Shown: positions 28,801 through 37,077, numbered from the stretch's first letter. The stretch: DNA of 64,000 bases from Streptomyces sp. DT2A-34 (GCF_030499515.1 NZ_JASTWJ010000001.1:8722001-8786000), one strand, 5' to 3'. Translations and numbers: made by a program. The notes: generated by a model from the letters alone, not told the origin.

Positions 28801-29792
28801 CGGGAGCCGGTCGGTATCTGCGTACCGGCGGCGACGATCACCACGAACGGCTCGGAGGTGCTCGGCGCCTCCGACTTGTCGTGGTCGGGCCGGTCGCTGA
28901 CGTCCTGGCCCAGGAGATCCATCAGGGCGTCGTGGTCGGTGGCGACGAGCCGCAGCGCACCGGCCGCGTCGTGCTCGCGCGGATGGGCGTTGTGCGGCAG
29001 CCACTTCACCCAGTCCCAGTCCGGCCGGCCCCGCTCGTCGGCGAGTACGGCGATACGCAGCTCGTCCGGCGAGTGGAAGACGGCCAGCTGGCAGAGCATC
29101 GACCGGACCAGGGCGTACGCGTGGGTGCCGTCCCCGGCGAACTCGACGCTGCTGAAGTTGCGGAGCGAGACGGGGACGGCCATGCCCTCGACCGTCTGGT
29201 GGGCCTTGATGAACCTGCGCAGCGAGATCGCCGAGAGGGGTTCGAGGTCCTCGACGGGCTTGGTCTCCGGGGGGATGAAGTGCAGCGCGGCCCGCCGTGA
29301 GCCGAGCCCGGCCCGGACCCGGGCGAAGTCGTCGTGGCTGGCGCGGCGCTCCCACAGCCGGGGGCTCATGGCCAGCGACCACAGGTCCTCGGGTTCGGGA
29401 TGATCCCAGGAGACGGCGGCCCGCTGCTCGCCCGCGGCGTCCCTGGCCTGCTTGCGCAGTTGGGCGAGGTAGCGCAGGTAGTCCCGGCGCTCGGCCCGCA
29501 TACGGCGTTTGCGTTCGCGGCCCGCCTGCCCGAGCTGGGTCAGGCTCATCGCGATCATGGAGACGCCCATCATCCCGGACATCATGTACGTGGTGGGCGA
29601 GCCGTTGCCCATGGAGAGCCCCACCGCCATCGCGGCCGAGCCCAGACCCATGGGGAGGAAGGCCAGCGCCGACCCGAACTCCACGCTTGCCGGCTCACCG
29701 AGCACCGGTGGCTCGGCCAGCTCGATCTCGCCCTCGGGCATCTCGGGTGGGGTCGCGCGCGAGCCGCGCTTCACCGGCACCGTGTTCGTCAT
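25815..29792 (-). CDS. eccC: Type VII secretion FtsK/SpoIIIE-like ATPase EccC
   Basis: The protein has 1325 residues, a full fused EccCa/EccCb. Two N-terminal membrane helices (about 38-85) precede three FtsK-like ATPase domains with P-loops GATGSGKS (K482), GAPQTGKS (K847) and GDDATGKT (K1129). The first domain also shows LLLIVDEFSEL as Walker B. EccC powers ESX export and its last domain binds WXG substrates. The start is MTNTVPVKRG at 29792. A CebR-like palindrome (29820-29833) lies 27 bases upstream. Confidence 0.97.
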   Translation of the reverse strand: MTNTVPVKRGSRATPPEMPEGEIELAEPPVLGEPASVEFGSALAFLPMGLGSAAMAVGLSMGNGSPTTYMMSGMMGVSMIAMSLTQLGQAGRERKRRMRAERRDYLRYLAQLRKQARDAAGEQRAAVSWDHPEPEDLWSLAMSPRLWERRASHDDFARVRAGLGSRRAALHFIPPETKPVEDLEPLSAISLRRFIKAHQTVEGMAVPVSLRNFSSVEFAGDGTHAYALVRSMLCQLAVFHSPDELRIAVLADERGRPDWDWVKWLPHNAHPREHDAAGALRLVATDHDALMDLLGQDVSDRPDHDKSEAPSTSEPFVVIVAAGTQIPTGSRLLGAGLRNVVLLDLTGAMTGGSKVLRLTTEKGQVTFPSGDSTASARADALSLAAAESLARYLAPMRTSGIVDLVDEPFENDFDLTALLGIRDPRGFDVASQWRSRTPQHSRLRVPVGVTEDGEIVELDFKESAQSGMGPHGLLIGATGSGKSELLRTLVIGLCATHSSEILNLVLVDFKGGATFLNMEKLPHTSAVITNLADELPLVDRMRDSLQGEVIRRQELLREAGYPSLFEYEKARLGGARLAPMPSLLLIVDEFSELLSSKPEFIELFVMIGRVGRSLGVHLLLASQRLDEGSIHKVAGHLSYRIALRTFSSMESRSVIGVTGAYELPSAPGHGYLKIDTTNLVRFKAAYVSGPCPEPQIRAVTGDDPSRPAAEIVPFGLEQRPPLPAALASADPDESRDSDEPSDDEEQSESSESLLDVLIDRLNDAGPPARQVWLPPLDESPSLDQLLPGIVPDPLRGMSASDYPALGALKVPLGMVDRPYEQIRELLVADLSGADGHVGVAGAPQTGKSTLLRSLILSLALTHTPEEVQFYCLDFGGGGIVSVAGLPHVGSVATRLERDRVLRTVEEMTQVLETREERFTSLGLESMAAYRALRRSGQIDDPYGDVFFVVDGWATLRQDFEELEDRVAELASRGLSFGVHVVASAVRWSEIRPKQRDLMGTKLELRLGDSMESEVGTRQAAGVPSRPGRGLTSSSHHFLSALPRLDGSSDIEDLTSATKAAAAEIETFWPGRSAPGVRLLPSNLPVDQLPPPEGDMRACLGWDEKRLQPVWHDFAKVPHLMTFGDDATGKTNALRLVARAITARYTPDEARILLADPSRQLLRDVPEEYRVGYAVGTEALAELAASAAVSVSGRVPGPDIAPERLPQRDWWTGPRLFMLIDDYDLFATGSAMDNPMTPMVPLLAQAANIGLHIVVARSTSGAMRAMMDPLLRRMWELGSPALLLSYPKEEGKFIGEAKPRTLPPGRAQFVTRRGVGLLQTGLAAPP

Positions 29793-29819
29793 CCCCGTCC
29801 TTCTTCCATGGACATCGCG

Positions 29820-29833
29820 TGGAAGCGCTCCCA
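29820..29833. promoter_or_regulatory. CebR/LacI-like palindrome upstream of eccC
   Basis: The 14-mer tggaagcgctccca matches 13 of 14 positions of the CebR operator TGGGAGCGCTCCCA known from cellulose-responsive Streptomyces genes. It sits in the 46-base gap between the LuxR gene stop (29839) and the eccC start (29792), where a bound repressor could block transcription through eccC. Only the sequence match is observed. Confidence 0.4.
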
Positions 29834-29838
29834 GAGGT

Positions 29839-30513
29839 TCATAGCGCTCCGCAGCGCATCGCGTAGGCGACCGCGTGCGAGCGGTTGCGCAGGTTCAGCC
29901 GGGTCAGCATGCCGCTGACGATGTTCTTGATGGTCCGCTCCGAGTAGTTGAGCTGCTGCGCTATCTCCACGGTGTCCAGGCCGTCGGCGAGCAGCCTCAG
30001 CACCTCGACCTCCCGCTCCTGCAGACCGCCGACGGTCAGGCCGTTGGGCACCAGCACCGTGCGCTGGATCGTCCGGACCTGTTCGAGCAGCCATCCGACC
30101 ATCTGCTCGGGGACGAGGGCGCGGTCTCGCCCGCTGTCCCGGATGGTCTTCACCACACGGTCCCGGTTGGCCTCCTCGCGCGGCAGAAAGGCCACCAGCC
30201 CGCTGGTGACCGCGCGCATCAGGTGGTGTTCGGAGATGGTCTCGGCGACGAGCACGATGCGCATGTCGGGGTTGGTCGACTCGGTGGCGGCGCGTTCCAT
30301 CCAGCGGACCATGTCCTCGGTGGTCTGGTGGGCCGTGATCAGCAGGACGTCGGCTTCGCACCTGCGGTCGGGCGGGAGCAGCGTGATCCCCGGGACGGAG
30401 CGCAGACAGGCGACGGCACCCTCGCCGCTGACCGGGTCACCGGCGTGCACGGCCACGCTGATCACCGCGCCCCGTTCGCCGACGACCGGCGCGTCTACCG
30501 TGCGGGCGGCCAT
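29839..30513 (-). CDS. LuxR/NarL-type regulator with atypical receiver
   Basis: The protein has 224 residues. The C-terminal ~60 residues form a LuxR helix-turn-helix (LQEREVEVLRLLADGLDTVEIAQQL, then SERTIKNIVSGMLTRL). The N-terminal part has the receiver fold, but the usual D-V-V-LLD phospho-acceptor strand reads EADVLLITAHQT, so the key Asp is missing. It is the first gene upstream of eccC and on the same strand, so it likely controls the ESX operon. There is no adjacent histidine kinase, in keeping with a phosphorylation-independent regulator. Start ATG at 30513. Confidence 0.9.
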   Translation of the reverse strand: MAARTVDAPVVGERGAVISVAVHAGDPVSGEGAVACLRSVPGITLLPPDRRCEADVLLITAHQTTEDMVRWMERAATESTNPDMRIVLVAETISEHHLMRAVTSGLVAFLPREEANRDRVVKTIRDSGRDRALVPEQMVGWLLEQVRTIQRTVLVPNGLTVGGLQEREVEVLRLLADGLDTVEIAQQLNYSERTIKNIVSGMLTRLNLRNRSHAVAYAMRCGAL

Positions 30514-31166
30514 GCCGACCAGCCTGCGTCGACCGGGTGGCGCGCATCAGAGACGGCGCGCACCGCGAGAGATCTGGCCACAGACACTCCAATACTGAGA
30601 GGTGCTCATCCCACGCGCTCGCGGGTCCTTGCCCTTCCGACGGCCGGTTCGGCCACCGGACAATCCTGAATTGACGTGCACCTCTCAAGCTGAATGGGTG
30701 TGTCGGAGGCCGCGGCGGGTCCCCTGAGGTGCGGAGCGCAATGCGCGCGTCGGCGCATCCGCAAAAGTTGCTTTGTTTCTAAAGCACCGCGGTGCGCTGG
30801 TCAAGCAAAGATTCGGCAATTCGGCAGGTCGGCAAGGTGCCTCCGCCTCCGGTTGGGCTCAGAGCTAGCCGTTCCACGGATTGTGCAGAGCGTGGGGTCT
30901 GCATGTGTGGCGAAGGTAATACTCCCCCAGGGCTGCGGAGTTGATCAAATGTTCACCGTTTTCCACGGTGCCCCCGCGAGTTTCTGCGAACTACTGAACG
31001 ATATCAATTTCCCGTCGACCCTTGACAGAATTCCCCTGCGTCGCCATGGTCTGCGGCCGCTCCCCCTCCCGCTGCTCGAATTGGATCGACCTGGCTTGGC
31101 ATGTTTGCCGGCCGGAAATCTGCATTCTTGTGCGTGACGCATTTCACAATCCGGGCGGTCCTGGCG
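30514..31166. promoter_or_regulatory. Intergenic region upstream of ESX regulator, with inverted repeat
   Basis: This 650-base gap has no convincing gene. It holds a 10-bp inverted repeat, tgagaggtgc (30596-30605) and gcacctctca (30678-30687), 83 to 174 bases upstream of the LuxR gene start. It also has a perfect 12-bp palindrome gcaccgcggtgc at 30784-30795. Either could be regulator sites for the ESX locus. The right end is the ISAs1-type element. Confidence 0.5.
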
Positions 31167-31235
31167 CAGGGCGGTTGCAAGTTCCGGGATTGCGTAGATC
31201 ATCCGCGTCCAGCGGGAGTTGACGCAGCAACAGCA

Positions 31236-31300
31236 CAGGCACGAGACCGGTGATCATCAGGGTGTCTACGCCAGCTGATCACTTTGAGGTCCCGTGCCTG
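31236..31300 (+). promoter_or_regulatory. Hairpin that buries the transposase start codon
   Basis: The transcript can fold caggcacg (31236-31243) onto cgtgcctg (31293-31300), gacc (31245-31248) onto ggtc (31288-31291) and gtgatca (31250-31256) onto tgatcac (31276-31282). The transposase GTG start (31294) lies inside the 3' arm and part of the GAGG ribosome site is also paired. Such structures limit translation from outside transcripts in other IS elements. Confidence 0.65.
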
Positions 31301-32517
31301 CTGCTCCATCCTCCCTGGTCCCTGCCGCCCTGGCGAAACTGGAACCCCTTCACCAGCACGACACCGGCCGCCTGCGCGCCCACCTTCAGCGCGTACCCGA
31401 CCCGCGTTCGCGTCGCGGACGGTGGTATCCCCTGGTCGGCCTGCTGTTGATCTGCGCCTGCGCAGTCGTCTCCGGCGCCCGGACCATCACCGAGATCACC
31501 GAGTGGGGACAGCGCGCCACCACCACGGTGCTGGAACACCTCGGCATCCGCCGCCATCTGCCCGGACGCCGGCGCGCCCCGTTCCATGCCACCTTCACCC
31601 GGCTCCTGGCCGCTCTCGACGGCGATGCCCTGGACGCCGCGATCGGCGCCTACCTGGCCGGACACAACCACACCGGCGTCGACGCCACCGGCTTGGCGCC
31701 GCGGCCGGCGATCGCGGTGGACGGCAAGGCATTGTCAGGCTCCGCGCACCGGCAGCAGCGCCACCGACACCTGCTGTCCGCCGTCACCCACGCCCCCACC
31801 GTGACCCTGGCCCAGCGCGAGGTGGGGGCCAAGACCAACGAGACGACCGCATTCCGTCCGCTGCTGGAACCACTCGATCTGACCGGCACCGTGGTCACCT
31901 TCGACGCCCTGCACAGCGTCAAGGACCAGGTGCGCTGGCTGGTACAGGAGAAGAAGGCCCACTACATCGCGGTGATCAAGGGAAACCAGCCGACCGCGTC
32001 GGCCCAGCTCAAGGCCCTGCCGTGGGACCAGGTGCCCGTGGCGCACACCGTCTCCGGCACCGGGCACGGCCGGCGGGAGTCCCGATCGGTCAAGACCATG
32101 GCCATCGCGGCGAACCTGGGCGGGTTCGCCTTCCCGCGAGCCCGGCTGGCCTTGCGCATCCACCGGCGCCGCCAGGAGAACGGCAAGCGGCAGACCCGGG
32201 AGACGGTCTACGCCGTCACCAGCCTCGACACCCACCAGGCCACCCCTGCCGACCTGGGCGGATACGGGCGAGGGCACTGGGGAATCGAAAATTCCAGCCA
32301 CCATGTCAGAGATGTGGTGTTCGCCGAGGACGCCTCCACCGTCCACACCGGCAGCGCGCCGCGGGCGATGGCCGCTCTGCGGAACCTGGCCATCGGCAGA
32401 CTGCGGCTGCTGGGAGCGGACAACATCGCCAAGACCACCAGAGCGATCCGGGACGCACCCGAACACGCCATCTGGATCTGGGGCATCACCGACAGCCCGA
32501 TTCTACCGGGAACTTGA
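31294..32517 (+). CDS. ISAs1-family transposase
   Basis: The protein has 407 residues from GTG 31294. It has the N-terminal helical region of ISAs1 transposases (LQRVPDPRSRRGRWYPL), then the DDE core with AIAVDGKALSGS, VVTFDALHS and the C-terminal region RGHWGIENSSHHVRDVVFAEDAS, which holds the conserved HWxIEN motif. It appears intact and complete. Confidence 0.95.
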   Translation: MPAAPSSLVPAALAKLEPLHQHDTGRLRAHLQRVPDPRSRRGRWYPLVGLLLICACAVVSGARTITEITEWGQRATTTVLEHLGIRRHLPGRRRAPFHATFTRLLAALDGDALDAAIGAYLAGHNHTGVDATGLAPRPAIAVDGKALSGSAHRQQRHRHLLSAVTHAPTVTLAQREVGAKTNETTAFRPLLEPLDLTGTVVTFDALHSVKDQVRWLVQEKKAHYIAVIKGNQPTASAQLKALPWDQVPVAHTVSGTGHGRRESRSVKTMAIAANLGGFAFPRARLALRIHRRRQENGKRQTRETVYAVTSLDTHQATPADLGGYGRGHWGIENSSHHVRDVVFAEDASTVHTGSAPRAMAALRNLAIGRLRLLGADNIAKTTRAIRDAPEHAIWIWGITDSPILPGT

Positions 32518-32543
32518 AGCCGCCCGGGGAGCACACTGCCGGC

Positions 32544-33314
32544 GTGGCCGTGTTGGCCGCGGCTTTGCCTTCAGGTGAGGTGTGGCGTGCGGTGTCGGTT
32601 AGTCAACGGCTGGCCACTGATCAGATCGTGGCGCCTCACGAACTGATCCGCGCGGCGAACGCCCTCGGCGATCTCGCGGCCTACGAGCACTTTCACCAGG
32701 TCACTCTTGATGAAGTGTGCGCCACGATTGACGCTCTCCGTGCCAGTGACCCGCATTGTGTGCTGGCCGCTACCTGGTTTGCGGAGCGCGCCACTGCAAC
32801 CGGCCGAATGGACCTGTTGCGGCCGCGAGAGGAGGCTTTGTCCAGCCTTGCCGCCACTGCGACTCAGAGCGATGCGCTGTTGCAGGCGCGGCTGCGGGCA
32901 TGTCTGGCTGATCTGGACCTCACTGGAACCGCGTGGACCACCCTTGCCCAATCCGCCCGAGCCGACTTCCCCCGGCCGATCACCGCGCTACTGCTGGCCC
33001 GCCATGGCCGTTTCTTGGCCAGTCACGGGCAGGCGCAGAAGGCCCTCGGCCGGTACGGCGGCGCCATTGAGCGCGCTGTTCAGTGCAGCAATCATCAGGA
33101 TGCTGCGGCGTGGATCGAGGCACACAACCTTGTCCGCATCCGCTACGGCCTGCAGGGTGACAAGATCGGTCAGGCGTATCCCACCGCGACTGTCCTACGG
33201 GCTGTTCGCTCTGGCAGTGTTCTGCCGCAGTCATTCTCCGCCCGTGAGCGGGCCTTGGGACGGGTGGCGAACCAGGCCCGTCCAGCTGAGACCTTGCAGG
33301 CCCTCACCCAGTGA
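32544..33314 (+). pseudogene. 3' remnant of a hypothetical TPR-like protein next to the IS end
   Basis: The frame has 256 residues from a possible GTG at 32544, only 16 bases from the ISAs1 right end, with no ribosome site. It is alpha-helical and repeat-like (LAAYEHFHQVTLDEVCATIDAL; RHGRFLASHGQAQKALGRYGGAIERA), reminiscent of TPR arrays at the end of larger regulators. I infer that the IS removed the 5' part. It could still be translated as a shorter protein. Confidence 0.5.
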
Positions 33315-33374
33315 GCCCCTTCCAACCTAGCTATGAGATCGAGGGGTTGCGGTGAATGGACGACGAAGCCCCAG

Positions 33375-33628
33375 GTAGATGGGTTGTCGACTAACAGCAA
33401 CCTTTTCCGCCGAGCCCCGAGTCATTGCCCACCCATCGGGGCTACATCTGTCCACTTCCGCACTGCGGCTGCTGCGGCGGGAGCTGACCGCTCGGCGACG
33501 ACAGATCGGCACCCGGCGCCGGCTGACCTGCAGCCGTCAGGCGCTTACGACCCTGGCCTACCTGCGCTGCAACCACGCCTTCGCCGAGCTCGCATCCAGA
33601 TTCCGCGTGGGCCTGCCCCCAGCCGTAT
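33375..33628 (+). pseudogene. 5' fragment of an IS5-like transposase (copy A)
   Basis: The translation LDLS-like start LHLSTSALRLLRRELTARRR then RRLTCSRQALTTLAYLRCNH matches closely the N-terminus of copy B on the other strand (34016-34777), but ends abruptly near 33625. Its flank shares gacgaagc, ggtagatgggttgtc and neighbouring bases with the outer end of copy B, marking the element end near 33363. Confidence 0.7.
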
Positions 33629-33640
33629 CGCCGCGCGAAG

Positions 33641-33982
33641 TCAAAAACCAAGCTGCGGAGGAACGTCTGATCGCACGAGGCGGACTCGCGCGGCTGGTAT
33701 GCAGCCGGGCAGGTACACGAATCCGTTGCCGTTGTCGAGGAGCAACCCCTCATCGACGCCGTCCACGGACCAGAGATCAACCGGCCCACCGGTGTTGTTG
33801 ATCTGAAAGAAGAACTCTGCTTCCTCCTCGCCTCGACAGACGAAGATCCCCTCCACCTCAGGGCGGCGGCTGCCGGCGATCCCCCGTGCGGCGCTCATCC
33901 GGGTCCAATCCAGGCCGTGCTGGGCGATCGACCGGCGATTGAGCACGGACGAAACGTGGAGGAGGGTTGGTGTATCAAACAC
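33641..33982 (-). CDS. Small conserved-looking hypothetical protein
   Basis: The frame has 113 residues (MFDTPTLLHVSSVLNRRSIAQHGLDW at the start, then INNTGGPVDLWSVDGVDEG and FVYLPGCIPAARVRLV). The opening HVSSVLNRRSIAQHGLDW recalls the H-x-S/T ... I-x-x-x-GL layout of ART/KptA-type folds, but this is weak. It lies between the two decayed IS5-like copies, and its last residues (QLGF) reach into copy A-adjacent sequence, so the true 3' end may be lost. Confidence 0.5.
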   Translation of the reverse strand: MFDTPTLLHVSSVLNRRSIAQHGLDWTRMSAARGIAGSRRPEVEGIFVCRGEEEAEFFFQINNTGGPVDLWSVDGVDEGLLLDNGNGFVYLPGCIPAARVRLVRSDVPPQLGF

Positions 33983-34015
33983 GCCAGGAGTATAGGAGCC
34001 AGTGAGGCTTCCTCC

Positions 34016-34777
34016 TCAGGCTGAGGCGGTCAGCTCCAGGGTGAGGACGGCCTTGACGAGGTCGGTGATGCGGGTGGTGCTGCAGCGGAGCTTCCGCAGC
34101 AGGCGCCAGGACTTGAGGGTGGCCATGGCCTGTTCGCCGAGTGCGCGGATCTTCGCGTGGGCGCGGTTGACGGCCCTCTCCCCGGTGGAGAGCTTGTGCC
34201 AGCGGCCGCGGAAGGGGACGCGGACGGCGGGGCCGAAGCCCTGGTACGCCTTGTCGGCCCAGCACCGGATGCCACCGGTGTTGAGGGCGTCGAGCAGGCT
34301 GGGAGCGGGCTGCCTTGATGCCGTGGACCGCGCCCGCCAGGGCCGGCGAAGCCCAGATGAGCTTCCCGAACGGGTCGGTGAGAACTTGTACGTTCATGCC
34401 GTGTTTGCGGTGCCTGCCGGAGTAGAAGGGGCGGTCGGCCGCGATGCGGTCGATGGGCAGCAGGGTTCCGTCCAGGATCACGAACGCCTTGCGTGCGGCA
34501 ACCGCCATGGCCTGCTGGAGGGTGGGGCGAGGACGGCCAGGACGTCCACGGCCTCGGTGACGTAGCGGTGGGCGGTGGCCAGGCCGACGCCGAACCCGGC
34601 CGCGAGTTGGGCGAAGGTATGACCGCAGCGCAGATGGGCCAGGGTCATCAACGCCTGTCGGCCGCAAGTGAGTCGACGCCAGCGGGTGCCGATCCGTCGC
34701 CGCCGAGCGGTCAGCTCCCGCCGCAGCAGCCGCAGTGCGGAAGTGGACAGGTCCAGTCCTGATGGGTAGACAAGCAC
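34016..34777 (-). pseudogene. Frameshifted IS5-like transposase (copy B)
   Basis: The protein is spread over three frames: LDLSTSALRLLRRELTARRRR and HRYVTEAVDVLAVLAP in one, then VILDGTLLPIDRIAADRPFYSGRH in the second, then KAYQGFG-type and LLRKLRC-type C-terminal sequence in the third. The shifts fall near 34520 and 34310. Together the parts give a DDE_Tnp_4 (IS5-type) transposase of about 250 residues. The element is dead unless the shifts are sequencing errors. Confidence 0.75.
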
Positions 34778-34879
34778 GCGAAGCCCCTGACAGCGAGGTT
34801 GATCTTGGTTGACAACCCATCTACCAGGAGCTTCGTCCTTCTGCCACGCCAACCCCAGCGACTCCCAGCCATGTTGGAA

Positions 34880-35422
34880 AAGGCTCAGTACCTCCGGCAG
34901 GCGACGGTCTCGGCTGCGTGGCTTGAGGAGCACGAGGCCCACGAAATCCTCGGTCGAGGTCATCTCGACAACGGGGAGCTTGCTGCTGCCGTCAGCCATT
35001 TCATTACCGCTGGCGTTGACAAGGCTCTCGAGTCGCTCAGCGGTCGCCTACCCGAGGAACCGTTCTCCCTCCAGGTTCCTGAGGATCTGCCCGACCAACC
35101 ACGATGGAGACGGCACGGCACGTTCATCGCCGTGCAAGTCGCCGCTGACCTACTCCCGGACGGCGATGCTCGCACCTGGGCCGACGCGGCTTTGACGGAG
35201 ATTGGGGACGAACACCCCGTTCCTTTTGGCACCCGCGATCCGCGCCAGGCCGCCTTCGGTGCCTTCGCTCGGTTGGCTGACGCGTCGAGCGCCGCGCAGG
35301 CCCAGAGCTTCCTCGAGGTCACCTTCCGAATGCTTGACAGTCGGGTTACGTCCAGGGAAGTGGTGTACGGGTGCGACCTGATCCGGGGGTTTGCTCCGGC
35401 ATCGGGATGGGGCCCGCCTAGA
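34880..35422 (+). pseudogene. Hypothetical protein fragment cut by IS256-type element
   Basis: About 180 residues (WLEEHEAHEILGRGHLDNGE, then HGTFIAVQVAADLLPDGDAR and FLEVTFRMLDSRVTSREV) continue to the left end of the IS256-type element at 35423, where the frame meets a stop made by the element. The left side abuts the IS5-like copy B. No family is recognised; its helical repeats are similar in style to the remnant at 32544-33314. Confidence 0.5.
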
Positions 35423-36747
35423 TGAACGGCCACCGGCTGATCTTCGAAGTGTCGAAGCCTCGAAGGAGATCAGCACGATGACCGCACCTGACAGTCTGCC
35501 CCTGCACGCCCTCGCCGAGGACAACCTCGCCGCGGCGAGTCCCGATCTGCTGCGCGCGATGGTCAAGACGTTCGCCGACGCACTCATGTCCGCACAGGCC
35601 GACGCACTCTGCAACGCCGAGTACGGGCAGGTCAGCGACGAACGCGTCAACCACCGTAACGGCTACCGCCCACGCGAGTGGGACACCCGCGCCGGCACTG
35701 TCGAACTCGCCGTTCCCAAGCTGCGCCAGGGCAGTTACTTCCCGCACTGGCTCCTCGAACACCGCTGCCGGGCCGAACAGGCCCTCCTCTCGGTGGTCGC
35801 CACCGCCTACCTGCTCGGCGTCTCCACCCGCCGCGTCGAGAAACTCGCCGAGTCCCTCGGCGTCACCCAGCTGTCGAAGTCCCAGGTCAGCGCGATGGCC
35901 AAGCACCTCGACGAACAGGTGGCCGCCTTCCGTAACCGGCCCCTGGACGCCGGGCCGTATGCGTTCGTCTGGGTCGACGCGCTGACCCAGAACGTCCGCG
36001 AGGGCGGCCGGATCATCAACGTTCACGCGTCGATCGCGGTCGGCGTCAACGCCGACGGACACCGCGAGATCCTCGGCATCGATGTCGCCACCGCCGAGGA
36101 CGGCGCCGGCTGGCTCGCCTTCCTGCGCTCCCTGACCGCCCGTGGCCTGTCCGGCGTCCAGCTGGTCGTCTCCGACGCCCACACCGGGCTGGTGAACGCG
36201 ATCGGCGCGGTCCTTCCCGGCGCCTCCTGGCAGCGATGCCGCACGCACTACGCCCGCAACCTGCTCTGCCAGGTGCCGAAGTCCGCCCAGCCGTGGGTGG
36301 CCACGCTGCTGCGGACGGTCTTCGAACAGCCCGATGCAGACGCCGTCCAGGCCCAGATGCGACATTTGCTGGACGCGCTGGAGGCCAAGTTCCCCAAGGC
36401 GGCCGCCCACTTGGACTCCGCCCAGCGCGAACTGCTGGCGTTCACTGCGTTCCCCCGCGAGATCTGGCGGCAGATCTGGTCGAACAACCCGCAGGAGCGA
36501 CTGAACAAGGAGATCCGCCGCCGCACCGACGTGGTCGGCATCTTCCCCGACCGCACCGCCCTCATCCGACTCGTGGGCGCGGTACTGGCCGAGCAGAACG
36601 ACGAGTGGACCGAAGCCCGCCGCTACATGGGACTCGACCTGCTCGCCAAGGCCCGCCTCCACCCGATCGAGTCAGAAACCGAGGACACCGTCCTCCCGAC
36701 CGAACTCACCGCATAACCTCAAAAACGAGATCACCGAGTGGCCGTCA
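35423..36747 (+). mobile_element. IS256-family insertion sequence
   Basis: The element is about 1.3 kb, with one transposase gene flanked by imperfect inverted repeats: tgaacggccaccggctgatct at 35423-35443 and the complement of agatcaccgagtggccgtca at 36728-36747. It interrupts the hypothetical frame that ends at 35422. Confidence 0.85.
35478..36716 (+). CDS. IS256-family transposase
   Basis: From ATG 35478, preceded by GAAGGAGATC, the protein has 412 residues, the usual size for the mutator-type family. It shows NHRNGYRPREWDTRAGTVEL, the DDE core (FVWVDALTQNVREGG, VVSDAHTGLVNAI) and CRTHYARNLL followed by the C-terminal NNPQERLNKEIRRRTDVVGIFP signature. It looks intact. Confidence 0.97.
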   Translation: MTAPDSLPLHALAEDNLAAASPDLLRAMVKTFADALMSAQADALCNAEYGQVSDERVNHRNGYRPREWDTRAGTVELAVPKLRQGSYFPHWLLEHRCRAEQALLSVVATAYLLGVSTRRVEKLAESLGVTQLSKSQVSAMAKHLDEQVAAFRNRPLDAGPYAFVWVDALTQNVREGGRIINVHASIAVGVNADGHREILGIDVATAEDGAGWLAFLRSLTARGLSGVQLVVSDAHTGLVNAIGAVLPGASWQRCRTHYARNLLCQVPKSAQPWVATLLRTVFEQPDADAVQAQMRHLLDALEAKFPKAAAHLDSAQRELLAFTAFPREIWRQIWSNNPQERLNKEIRRRTDVVGIFPDRTALIRLVGAVLAEQNDEWTEARRYMGLDLLAKARLHPIESETEDTVLPTELTA

Positions 36748-36749
36748 AT

Positions 36750-37077
36750 ACACCACTCCAGCGGACGTGACCGGTGGGGCGACGCAGCGGTAGGTGGGAC
36801 GGCGTCTATCGGCGGGCCGGAGTGGGGTTGCTTCGCATTACTGGCGAGGGCTCGCTCCAGCGTGTCCTTGTCGCCGCTGACGCTGTGGGAGCGCGTGCAG
36901 CGCCAAGACACGCAGCTTGCGGTTTCATCTGCTGCCGCAGGCGGAGAAGCGCCAAGGCGGTATGTCCGAGGTGCGCAAGGCGGTGGATGTCCTAACGACT
37001 TGGGGAGCGATAGGAGTGCCATGCTGCGTGTGGGCCCGGGTCCTGGATGGTCGGCGGACACGGCACTCGGATGTCGG
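36750..37077. other. Gene-free flank between IS256-type element and hydrolase
   Basis: About 330 bases contain only short frames of atypical composition. I see no recognisable protein, RNA or strong hairpin. It is probably the far side of the target gene disrupted by the IS element plus decay. Confidence 0.5.

Larger units (their letters stand above)
31167..32527 (+). mobile_element. ISAs1-family insertion sequence
   Basis: The element is about 1.36 kb and contains one transposase gene. The ends carry imperfect 23-bp inverted repeats, cagggcggttgcaagttcc... at 31167 and its partner ending at 32527, with 18 of 23 positions matching. I see no clear target duplication. It interrupts the sequence just before a hypothetical gene whose 5' end appears to be lost (32544-33314). 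Confidence 0.75.

Noticed and set aside
30694..31137. Possible 147-residue gene upstream of the IS element
   Set aside because: Atypical composition, no ribosome site and no recognisable motif; treated as intergenic.
31284..33314. A 676-residue plus-strand frame spanning the ISAs1 element and the following gene
   Set aside because: The first two thirds are a shadow of the transposase; only the part after the IS end looks like real protein.
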